DNA of 42,475 nt from Caryophanales bacterium (GTDB lineage: Bacteria; Bacillota; Bacilli; Exiguobacteriales; Exiguobacteriaceae). Below the pieces are notes generated by a model, which saw nothing but the letters and a program-made list of their open reading frames with translations, made no database searches and was not told the origin of the DNA. Where the stretch lies: the NCBI GenBank assembly GCA_902362975.1, contig CABIYO010000023.1:1-42475 (forward strand). The letters run 5' to 3'. Numbering within the stretch: position 1 is the stretch's first letter; each line of letters begins with the position of its first letter. Made by a program: the position numbers and the translations under genes. Shown piece by piece: positions 7,890-15,283 of this stretch.

Positions 7890-8791
7890 CGGTCGCCTTA
7901 CCGAGAGAGAAAGTCCGGACACGGCTATCTGACGCAGCGAGCGGTCTGTTGTACTTGTCCCCGTCCATCATCTTGTTCGGTGTCTTTCTCGTCTATCCGC
8001 TGTTGCGAACAATCTATTTAAGCTTTTTCCGGACCGATACACAGGGGACACCACTCGAATTTGTCGGAGTCGGTCATTACAGCACGCTGTTCACGAGCGC
8101 CGCGTTTTGGCAAAGCATTCAGGCGACAGTCGGATTCGTCCTATTGACGGTCCCGCTCACAATTCTCATCGCGCTCGCGCTCGCACTCCTCGCCAATGAG
8201 AAACTGAAGGGCATTGGCATCTTTCGAACAGCGTTCTCGGCGACGATGGGGATGAGCGTCGCGGCGTCATCGGTCATCTGGATGTTCATGTACAACCCGT
8301 CAATCGGTATCTTCAACCGATTCCTCGAGGCAATTGGTGCGAGTGGCGTACAGTGGCTTCTCGATCCACAATATGCGCTCCTTTCCGTGTCACTTGCGAC
8401 CGTTTGGATGAACATCGGCTTTACGTTCTTGATTCTACTCGGCGGTCTGCAAAACATCGATCGGACGTTGTATGAGAGTGCGGACATTGCCGGGACGAGT
8501 TATTGGACACAACTTCGGGCCATCACCATCCCGATGTTGTCGCCGACACTTTTCTTTGTCGGGATTATCTCGCTGATCAACGCTTTCCAGACGTTCGGGC
8601 AGATCGACTTGTTAACGAAAGGTGGACCGACGAATGCGACGAATGTCATCGTCTATGCCATCTACAAAGATGCGTTTATCAACTATAACGTCGGCAGTGC
8701 CAGCGCCCAGGCCGTGCTCTTATTTATCGCCGTCCTTTTGTTGACGTGGCTCCAATTTAAATTGGTCGAAAGGAAGGTGCATTACCAATGA
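7886..8791 (+). CDS. ugpA: Glycerol-3-phosphate ABC transporter permease UgpA
   Basis: 301 residues, MalF/UgpA type, with six or so membrane segments starting at LYLSPSIILFGVFLVYPLL. The EAA coupling loop reads ESADIAGTSYWTQLRAITIP near residue 200. It overlaps ugpC by ATGA and ugpE by ATGA, so stoichiometric translation is likely. It pairs with UgpE to form the channel through the cytoplasmic membrane. Confidence 0.9.
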   Translation: MTVALPREKVRTRLSDAASGLLYLSPSIILFGVFLVYPLLRTIYLSFFRTDTQGTPLEFVGVGHYSTLFTSAAFWQSIQATVGFVLLTVPLTILIALALALLANEKLKGIGIFRTAFSATMGMSVAASSVIWMFMYNPSIGIFNRFLEAIGASGVQWLLDPQYALLSVSLATVWMNIGFTFLILLGGLQNIDRTLYESADIAGTSYWTQLRAITIPMLSPTLFFVGIISLINAFQTFGQIDLLTKGGPTNATNVIVYAIYKDAFINYNVGSASAQAVLLFIAVLLLTWLQFKLVERKVHYQ

Positions 8792-9597
8792 GACAACGGA
8801 ATGTTGGCGTCTATGTCTTACTCGTCTTGTGTGCCGTCGTCATGCTGTTTCCAATCGCCTATGCGTTTTCGATCAGTCTGATGGACGGGAAGGAAGTGCT
8901 TCAGGGACATCTCCTCCCACGTGAACCTTCATTGGAAAACTATGTGGCCGCGTTCGAGCGTATCCCGATGATGACGTATTTGCTCAACAGTTTGGTCGTC
9001 GCGCTTCTCGTGATGGTCGGACAGGTCGTCTTGTCGAGTCTCGCGGCATTCGCGTTCGTCTTTATCGACTTTAAAGGAAAAGGGCTCATCTTTATGCTCT
9101 TCCTGGCGACGATGATGGTGCCATGGGAAGCGACGATGGTCCCGAACTTTTTGACGATCCAGTCGCTCGGTTGGCTGAATAGCGTCTGGGGACTGTCTGT
9201 GCCGTTCTTCGCACTCGCGTTCGGGACGTTTTTACTTCGGCAACAGTTCAAAACGATTCCGTATGAAATGTACGAGGCGTCCCAAATTGCTGGGATCAGT
9301 CGCTTCCGTTTCTTTTGGAACGTCGTCTTACCGGTCTCGAAGACACCGCTTGTCACATTGTCGGTGTATAGCTTTTTGACGACTTGGAATATGTACTTAT
9401 GGCCGCTTCTCGTCACGAACACGGAACAGGCGCGGACAGTCCAAATCGGCATCAAACAGATGCAGTCGAACGAAGTCGCCTCGGATTGGGGCGTCGTCAT
9501 GGCAGCAGTCATCTTGATCATCATTCCGACACTTGTATTGTTGTTCGCAGGACAAAAGCACTTGCAAGAAGGTTTGACGCAAGGCGCTATCAAATAA
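8788..9597 (+). CDS. ugpE: Glycerol-3-phosphate ABC transporter permease UgpE
   Basis: 269 residues, MalG/UgpE type. The N-terminal membrane segment (YVLLVLCAVVMLFPIAYAFS) is followed by SLMDGKEV..LLPREPSLENYV, a standard MalG-type periplasmic entry. EAA loop: EASQIAGISRFRFFWNVVLP. Second half of the channel with UgpA. A 16-base gap with GGGGGATATG leads to ugpB. Confidence 0.9.
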   Translation: MRQRNVGVYVLLVLCAVVMLFPIAYAFSISLMDGKEVLQGHLLPREPSLENYVAAFERIPMMTYLLNSLVVALLVMVGQVVLSSLAAFAFVFIDFKGKGLIFMLFLATMMVPWEATMVPNFLTIQSLGWLNSVWGLSVPFFALAFGTFLLRQQFKTIPYEMYEASQIAGISRFRFFWNVVLPVSKTPLVTLSVYSFLTTWNMYLWPLLVTNTEQARTVQIGIKQMQSNEVASDWGVVMAAVILIIIPTLVLLFAGQKHLQEGLTQGAIK

Positions 9598-9613
9598 TAG
9601 GGGGATATGACAA

Positions 9614-10921
9614 ATGAAAAAGTTAGGATTATTCGCAGGGTTGGCAAGTTCGGTGTTAGTACTCGGGGCATGTGGCAGTGAAGAAGCGGCACCCGTCGCG
9701 GCGACGACACAAGACGGAAAGACAGAGATTGTCTTTTGGCATGCGATGAGCGGGGACTTGGAGACGGCGTTAAACAGTCAAGTCGATGCGTTCAATGCTT
9801 CGCAAGACGACTATGAAGTCAAACCGGTCTTCCAAGGAACATATGAGGAAGCGTTGACAAAATTCAATGCGGTCGCCGGTTCGGAAGATGCGCCCGCCAT
9901 CATGCAGACGTTCGAGGTCGGGACGAAATACATGATTGATTCGAATAAAATCACACCCGTTCAAGAGTTCATTGACAAAGAGGACTTTGACACGAGCGTA
10001 TGGGAAGAGAATATCTTGAGTTATTATCAGGTCGATGGGAAACAATACTCGATGCCGTTCAACTCCTCGACACCGGTCCTCATCTATAACAAAGAGGCGT
10101 TTGAAAAAGCAGGGCTCGATCCAGAGAAAGCACCACGCACATATGACGAGTTGAAAGAGGCAGCAAAAAAGTTGACGACGGACGGTCAGACCGGTTTCAC
10201 GATGCTCAACTACGGTTGGTTCTTTGAACAGCTCTTGGCTGCGCAAGGTGGACTGTATGTCGACAATGACAATGGACGAAGCGGAGACCCGACGAAAGCC
10301 GTGTTCGATGGCAAAGAAGGACAGAACGCGTTCAATCTGATCAAAGAGATGTACGATGAGAAGACATTCCTAAACGTCGGTCAAAACTGGGACGACATGC
10401 GCGCGGCATTCCAATCTGGGAAAGTTGCCATGTACCTGGACTCGTCAGCAGGAATCCGTACGGTCGCAGACAATGCGGACTTTGAAATCGGCGCATCGTA
10501 CTTACCGGTACCGAATGAAGCGGAGCGTCAAGGCGTCGTCATCGGCGGGGCATCGCTCTGGATGGGTGACGGCATTGCCGAAGAGACGAAAGAAGGCGCA
10601 TGGGAGTTCATGAAATATGTCGCTTCGACGGAAGCGCAAGCACAGTGGCATGTCGACACAGGCTACTTCGCCATCAATCCAGAAGCGTACAACGAGCCGA
10701 TCGTAAAAGAAATGTGGGCGAAATATCCACAACTGAAAGTGACGGTCGACCAACTCAGTGAGACGAAACCATCACCGGCGACACAAGGAGCGCTCATCTC
10801 GACGTTCCCACAATCACGACAAAGTGTCGTCAATGCGATGGAAAGTTTGTATCAAGGGGTGTCGGTCGAAGAGGCATTGAAACGTGCGGCTGATGAGACG
10901 ACTTCCACCTTGGGGCAATGA
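9614..10921 (+). CDS. ugpB: Glycerol-3-phosphate ABC transporter substrate-binding lipoprotein
   Basis: 435 residues. Signal peptide with lipobox VLGAC (Cys about residue 20), then EIVFWHAMSGDLETALN, the UgpB-type entry to an extracellular solute-binding protein family 1 fold. Other UgpB-like features are PAIMQTFEVGTKYMID, FNSSTPVLIYNKEAF and ASLWMGDG. It would be lipid-anchored outside and deliver sn-glycerol-3-phosphate or glycerophosphodiesters to UgpAE. It is unusually alanine- and glutamate-rich just after the Cys, a typical flexible tether. Confidence 0.9.
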   Translation: MKKLGLFAGLASSVLVLGACGSEEAAPVAATTQDGKTEIVFWHAMSGDLETALNSQVDAFNASQDDYEVKPVFQGTYEEALTKFNAVAGSEDAPAIMQTFEVGTKYMIDSNKITPVQEFIDKEDFDTSVWEENILSYYQVDGKQYSMPFNSSTPVLIYNKEAFEKAGLDPEKAPRTYDELKEAAKKLTTDGQTGFTMLNYGWFFEQLLAAQGGLYVDNDNGRSGDPTKAVFDGKEGQNAFNLIKEMYDEKTFLNVGQNWDDMRAAFQSGKVAMYLDSSAGIRTVADNADFEIGASYLPVPNEAERQGVVIGGASLWMGDGIAEETKEGAWEFMKYVASTEAQAQWHVDTGYFAINPEAYNEPIVKEMWAKYPQLKVTVDQLSETKPSPATQGALISTFPQSRQSVVNAMESLYQGVSVEEALKRAADETTSTLGQ

Positions 10922-10922
10922 C

Positions 10923-11597
10923 ATGTTGATTTACGCACATCGCGGCTATAGCGCCAATTACCCGGAAAATACATTGTCCGCGTTCGAGGCAGCTCTTCCG
11001 TACGTGGACGGAATCGAGTTGGATGTGCAGTTATCGAAGGACGGTCGTCTCGTCGTCATTCATGACGAGACCGTCGACCGGACGACGAATGGAACGGGAT
11101 GGGTGAAAGACATGACACTTCAGGAGTTGCGTCAGTTGAAGATTGACGGCTATGAACGCATTCCGACATTAGAAGAAGTGCTCGGACTGATTGAACGGAG
11201 CAACGTCACCCTGAATATTGAATTGAAGACGGATCAATATGCGTATCCAGGGATCGAGCGTCTCGCTTGGCTTGCTGTCAATGAGTTTGAACTCGGTGAC
11301 CGTGTCGTGTTCTCTTCGTTCAATCGTGAAACGCTCGTCCGCATGCGGGATGTGGCACCTGTCGCCCGACTTGCGGTGTTGACACTCACGGGTGAGTCGG
11401 ATACCGTCTCGTTCGCTGAAACGATTCGGGCCGAGGCGATTCACGCCCAGCCTGCATTTATCGGTTCGAAAGCATGGGATCAGATACAACAGACGACGAT
11501 CGAGACACGGCTCTACACGATCAACGACGTGAAGGACCTTCCCCCGATCACGGTTTCGGCCATCATGACAGATGAGGTTGAACGGTTCACAAAATGA
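10923..11597 (+). CDS. ugpQ: Glycerophosphodiester phosphodiesterase
   Basis: 224 residues of the GDPD family (TIM barrel). AHRGYSANYPENTLSAFEAAL holds the first catalytic His and the Glu-Asn pair; GIELDVQLSKDGRLVVIHDETVDRTTNGTG holds the metal-binding Glu/Asp and second His; NIELK follows. It hydrolyses glycerophosphodiesters to glycerol-3-phosphate and an alcohol. No signal peptide, so it acts on imported substrate in the cytosol. The ATG at 10923 is one base after the ugpB stop. As last gene of the operon it provides the GlpP co-inducer from phosphodiesters. Confidence 0.92.
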   Translation: MLIYAHRGYSANYPENTLSAFEAALPYVDGIELDVQLSKDGRLVVIHDETVDRTTNGTGWVKDMTLQELRQLKIDGYERIPTLEEVLGLIERSNVTLNIELKTDQYAYPGIERLAWLAVNEFELGDRVVFSSFNRETLVRMRDVAPVARLAVLTLTGESDTVSFAETIRAEAIHAQPAFIGSKAWDQIQQTTIETRLYTINDVKDLPPITVSAIMTDEVERFTK

Positions 11598-11605
11598 GTA
11601 GACTA

Positions 11606-11633
11606 AACCCCGCTTCTGAGAAGGAGCGGGGTT
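11606..11633 (+). terminator. Hairpin ending the ugp operon
   Basis: AACCCCGCTTCT (11606-11617) pairs with AGGAGCGGGGTT (11622-11633) with one G-T pair. The T run is poor on both strands, but the stem is strong and lies between convergent reading frames. Confidence 0.7.
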
Positions 11634-11636
11634 CGT

Positions 11637-12041
11637 TCATGTCATGATCGGTTGTGGTGTGTCATAGGTTGAGATGACAACTTGATTACGGCCTTCGTTT
11701 TTCGTTCGATAAAGTGCCGAATCAGCGAGATCCACCATCCGCTTGATGGGAAGCGAAGTTCCATGGGCGACACCACCAGAAGTGGTGATGTGAATCGGTG
11801 GGAAGTCATTCAAATGGAACAGTTCAGCGGCAATCCGTTCCCGAATCCGGTTGGCCACTTTATCCACTTTCTCAGGCGTCAAGTCATACATCAAGATGAC
11901 GAATTCTTCGCCACCAATCCTTGCGACCGTATCATGGGCACGTGTTTCCACCTTCAGGATGTTGGCAAACCGTTGTAAGACGAGATTACCGTTTCCATGC
12001 CCATATGTATCGTTCACATGATTAAAGGTAGCAGTCTTCAA
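11637..12041 (-). pseudogene. Truncated diguanylate cyclase (GGDEF) fragment
   Basis: The reading frame covers only the second part of a GGDEF domain: FNHVNDTYGHGNGNLVLQRF, then the active-site loop RIGGEEFVIL and ITTSGGVAHG, ALYRTKNEGRNQVV. The beginning of the domain, including the metal-binding Asp of the usual DxDxFK segment, and any sensor part are absent. The frame upstream runs to a stop at about 12084 without recognisable homology, and the first possible start is a TTG with no ribosome site. It is most likely a decayed gene. Confidence 0.75.
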
Positions 12042-12083
12042 ATTAATTGTTAATCTGAAGGTGTGTAAATTTTCATCATCTTT

Positions 12084-12227
12084 TTACGCTTTTTTCTTCG
12101 TGCCTCGAAACGCAAAAAACATGACAATCCCGATGCCGATTCCGAGCCACCAGTTATCTAGCGTGAGACCAAAGACGACGGCGAATACGACCGCGACGGG
12201 GATGGATAAATAGCCACGCTGTTTCAT
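12084..12227 (-). CDS. Small membrane protein, 47 residues
   Basis: Begins MKQRGYLSIPVAVVFAVVF, then NWWLGIGIGIVMFFAF and ends RGTKKKA: two hydrophobic segments with a basic tail. The ATG at 12227 has AGGAGG eight bases upstream; another ATG at 12233 is too close. Glycine-rich GIGIGIV hints at helix packing. No family recognised. A similar small two-segment protein is encoded at 22406-22567. Confidence 0.65.
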   Translation of the reverse strand: MKQRGYLSIPVAVVFAVVFGLTLDNWWLGIGIGIVMFFAFRGTKKKA

Positions 12228-12301
12228 CTTCATTTCCTCCTCTCTTCGTCATTTCTTTATTCCCAAAAGGTAGACACTTCATTCTCAAATTGAGGTAAGA
12301 C

Positions 12302-12333
12302 AAAAACGTTCGACCGATCAAATCAGTCGAACG
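12302..12333 (-). terminator. Terminator of the PAS histidine kinase gene
   Basis: On the minus strand CGTTCGAC pairs with GTCGAACG (12326-12333 with 12307-12314) followed by TTTTTG. The kinase stop codon lies in the loop. Confidence 0.8.
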
Positions 12334-13468
12334 AAACCGAATGTTTAGGGGATGGCAGCAATGGACAGCTCTGTCTGGTATGAAGCTCGATTGTAAAGGT
12401 GGTGCCTTCTCCATATACCGAGTCCGCATGAATTCCCCAACCGTGGGCTTCGGCGATTCGTTTACAAATTCGTAGACCGAGACCGGTTCCTTTAATCGAT
12501 TGGTGGGCAGCGGATTCGACGCGGTAATATTCATCAAATACGTAGGGAAGTGCTTCTTCCGGAATCCCAATCCCGGTATCGGATACAGATAAAGTTACCG
12601 TGCCAGCACATTCAAATACTTTTGTATGGACCGTACCGCCGTCAGGAGAGTACTTGATGGCGTTACCAATGAGGTTATGGAGCAATTGCCGTAACTTTTC
12701 TTCATCTGCTTGAATCAAGACATCATTCGTTTCAAACGTCACCGTATGAAGCGGGGAGGTCGTCTGATAGCTCGACATAACATCCTCTAAAAGAGGACGG
12801 AGTGCGAACGTCGTCACGGTCAGTTGATCAGCCGTGTAGCGTTCTTTTTGATAATCGAGGAAGTTATCGATGAGCCGCTCCAGTCGTTCCGATTCTTGTT
12901 TGACTTGTTTTAGCATCTGATACGACTTTTCCGAACCTTGATGACGTGTCATGAGTAACTCCGTATAGCCATGGATGGCGGTCAATGGCGTGCGGAAATC
13001 ATGAGACAGTTCGGCAAGGAAACTGTCTTTACGCTCTTCAAAGCGGACGGCCTCCGTTTGGTCGCGCCACATGATGAAAACGCCACGTGGTGTGCGCGTG
13101 AAGTTGAAAATCAAATGTAGCGTCTTGTCATCAAAGCGCAGACGACGTGAGGTCATCTTTGGATTCGTTTCGGTCGCACATTCGAGCAATTCCTGAATCA
13201 GATGCATGACTTGTGCGGAATCCGCCCCGTGCCGTTCCAACGTGGAATATACATAACGAGTCAATGTTTCCAATGTGTCAAAAGATTGTGTTGTCATAGA
13301 AGGATACCATTGACGAAGAGAATCATTCGAATACAGACGGCATATTGTGAAATCGATATAACACATCGCATCTTGTACTTCTTCCACGATAGAAGCGATG
13401 GAGAACGTATGGCGTTGCTGTTTTTGACGAGCGGAGCGTTTCTGCCTAACCTTATAGAATCGGCGCAT
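12323..13468 (-). CDS. Cytoplasmic PAS-type sensor histidine kinase, orphan
   Basis: 381 residues. After a basic N-terminus (MRRFYKVRQKR) comes a PAS-like region (AMCYIDFTICRLYSNDSLRQW to about residue 145), then the dimerisation/phosphorylation H-box LAELSHDFRTPLTAIHGYTE, N-box NLIGNAIKYSP, G1 SDTGIGIP, F-box YVFDEYYR and G2 GTGLGLRI. No membrane segment is visible, so the signal is sensed inside the cell. The start is the ATG at 13468 with AGGAGG seven bases upstream. No response regulator is adjacent, so its partner is unknown. The RTPLTAIHGY form is typical of Bacillus PAS kinases. Confidence 0.87.
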   Translation of the reverse strand: MRRFYKVRQKRSARQKQQRHTFSIASIVEEVQDAMCYIDFTICRLYSNDSLRQWYPSMTTQSFDTLETLTRYVYSTLERHGADSAQVMHLIQELLECATETNPKMTSRRLRFDDKTLHLIFNFTRTPRGVFIMWRDQTEAVRFEERKDSFLAELSHDFRTPLTAIHGYTELLMTRHQGSEKSYQMLKQVKQESERLERLIDNFLDYQKERYTADQLTVTTFALRPLLEDVMSSYQTTSPLHTVTFETNDVLIQADEEKLRQLLHNLIGNAIKYSPDGGTVHTKVFECAGTVTLSVSDTGIGIPEEALPYVFDEYYRVESAAHQSIKGTGLGLRICKRIAEAHGWGIHADSVYGEGTTFTIELHTRQSCPLLPSPKHSVSFD

Positions 13469-13586
13469 GGACCTACCTCCTCGCGAACATTTGTACATGC
13501 ATTCACAACTAGTATACGACATTTGAGAAGGAATCCCTATACAGGCAATAGTCCTAGCAGAAACGTATCGAAATCAGGACGGATAC

Positions 13587-13620
13587 AAAACACCTCTCCG
13601 CTGATAGAACAGAGAGGTGT
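13587..13620 (-). terminator. Terminator of the multicopper oxidase gene
   Basis: ACACCTCTC (13590-13598) pairs with GAGAGGTGT (13612-13620); on the minus strand the stem is followed by TTTGT. Confidence 0.75.
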
Positions 13621-13623
13621 CGG

Positions 13624-15153
13624 TCATTCGGTCACGTTTACTTGTCCCATCATCCCATTCTCTTCATGCTCGAGGATGTGGCAATGATACATGAACGTTC
13701 CCGTTTTAGTGAAGGTGAGTTCGATTTTCACCCGTTCATCGGGAGCGATGGCTACCGTATCTTTCCACCCTTTCTCCTGATCGGATGGTGGTTTTCCGTC
13801 TCGACTAATGACTCGGAACTGGACGCCGTGGATGTGGAAAGGATGTGTCATCCCACCCATCATATCCGGCTTATTTTCAATTTCCCATACCTCAGTGTCT
13901 CCGCGTTTCGCTTCGATGTCGATACGCTCCGGGTCATATGTCTTTCCGTTGATTGACACCATGTTACCCATTCCAAAAAGGGTGAGGCGGCGGTCTGCTG
14001 TCTCATCTGTCGAACGCTCCACCGTTTCGATCGTCGGAATCTTAATGGACGCCTTGCCGAGTTCACCGATACGAAACGTGGTGAATGTCACTCCGTCCGC
14101 TTTTAAGGCGGCGACATCTTCAACTTGTGAAAAATCAATCAGTACCTCGGCCCGTTCACCTGGTGTCAACGTGAGGGTCTCTAAGGGAATCGGGCGTTCT
14201 AACGGCCCTCCGTCTGTCGCAATCTGCGTCATCTCGGCCTCGTTAGATAACGTAAAATCAAAATCACGCGCATTCGAACCGTTGACTAGTCGCACTCGTA
14301 ACGTCTCGGTTTGAACGTCGAACGTCGTGTTGATGGCTCCATTCGCAAGAATGGTATCCCCCGTCGTTCCATCAACGTTCATATGGGCATCATAATCCAA
14401 CTCACCGTTAGGCGTGAAGAGTCGATCTTGTACGATGAGCGGGATGTCGTCGACTCCATATTCATTCGGGAGACCGTTCTGTGCATCGTCGGTCACATAA
14501 AGAAGACCGGCGAGCCCTTTATAAACTTGTTCGGCTGTCAATCCCATCGGATGGGGGTGGAACCACAGTGTACTAGGTTCTTGATCGATGTCGAGTCGAA
14601 CTTGTGCCTGTTCACCTGGTGCGACGGTCTGATGAGGTCCCCCGTCCATGTCGGCAGGGATGACGAGTCCGTGCCAGTGGAACGTTGTCGGTTCATCCAA
14701 TCGATTGATGGTATCGATTACGACTGTTTTTCCTTTCGGTAACTCGATCATTGGTCCGAGTAAGTCTCCATTATAGCCGAACGTTTCCGATTTCTTGCCG
14801 TCTTTGAAAAATTGTGACGTGCCTTTAGTTGCTTCCACCGTATAGTAGACCGTGTCTCCCGTGACACGATCTGGCTGTAAGGCAGTCGGAATCGGAAGCG
14901 GCTGTGTCGGTTCATCCGATGCTTGGAGCTCTTGCATCGCTCCGTGTCCCATCGGTCCGTTATTGCCACCCATTCCATTATCACCCATCATGTGATCATC
15001 CATCTGACCCGTTGCCGAATCGTTTCCCATCATATGATCTTGGTCCATATTGTTGTTATGGTTCCATGTCCCGTTGAAAAGGACGATTAGTAAAACGAGG
15101 ATGCCTCCAATTAAAATCCCCGTCAACAAAAACCATATTCCTTTCGATTTCAT
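13624..15153 (-). CDS. Multicopper oxidase (CueO/SufI/laccase type), membrane-anchored
   Basis: 509 residues. An N-terminal hydrophobic segment (GIWFLLTGILIGGILVLLIV) anchors or exports it; a linker rich in Met, His and Asp (MDQDHMMGN..DDHMMGDNGMGG) follows and may bind copper. Copper-ligand motifs are all present: TFHWHGLVIP, LWFHPHP, THPFHIHGVQF and MYHCHILEHEENGMMG. It would oxidise Cu(I) or other substrates outside the membrane. Start at 15153 with AAGGAG nine bases upstream. It is transcribed divergently from the copper ATPase, a typical copper-resistance pairing. Confidence 0.92.
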   Translation of the reverse strand: MKSKGIWFLLTGILIGGILVLLIVLFNGTWNHNNNMDQDHMMGNDSATGQMDDHMMGDNGMGGNNGPMGHGAMQELQASDEPTQPLPIPTALQPDRVTGDTVYYTVEATKGTSQFFKDGKKSETFGYNGDLLGPMIELPKGKTVVIDTINRLDEPTTFHWHGLVIPADMDGGPHQTVAPGEQAQVRLDIDQEPSTLWFHPHPMGLTAEQVYKGLAGLLYVTDDAQNGLPNEYGVDDIPLIVQDRLFTPNGELDYDAHMNVDGTTGDTILANGAINTTFDVQTETLRVRLVNGSNARDFDFTLSNEAEMTQIATDGGPLERPIPLETLTLTPGERAEVLIDFSQVEDVAALKADGVTFTTFRIGELGKASIKIPTIETVERSTDETADRRLTLFGMGNMVSINGKTYDPERIDIEAKRGDTEVWEIENKPDMMGGMTHPFHIHGVQFRVISRDGKPPSDQEKGWKDTVAIAPDERVKIELTFTKTGTFMYHCHILEHEENGMMGQVNVTE

Positions 15154-15232
15154 GCTATAACACTCCTTCATTGTTCAGTCCTCACTTTGTTGTACCACCT
15201 AATTGTGAAAGAAACATGAAAGTCCAAATCTG

Positions 15233-15261
15233 TTTAATTTCATACCGCGTAGGGGTATACT
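15233..15261 (+). promoter_or_regulatory. copB promoter with CsoR-like operator in the spacer
   Basis: TTTAAT (15233-15238), 17-base spacer, TATACT (15256-15261). The spacer contains ATACCGCGTAGGGGTAT (15242-15258), which has ATACC/GGTAT arms around a G-rich core, the form of CsoR operators. Repression relieved by Cu(I) is inferred. No csoR gene is visible in the window. Confidence 0.65.
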
Positions 15262-15283
15262 ATCCGTGTAAAGGAGAGGATGA

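Noticed and set aside
8940..9710. Minus-strand frame of 256 codons opposite ugpE/ugpB
   Set aside because: Antisense to two clear transporter genes, low-complexity product, no ribosome site; a by-product of codon bias.
13468..13522. N-terminal extension of the PAS kinase to 13522
   Set aside because: The ATG at 13468 has AGGAGG at seven bases; the extension has no ribosome site and is Cys-rich and unlike the family.
13202..13687. Plus-strand frame of 161 codons opposite the PAS kinase
   Set aside because: It lies opposite a well-supported kinase gene and its product has no recognisable features.
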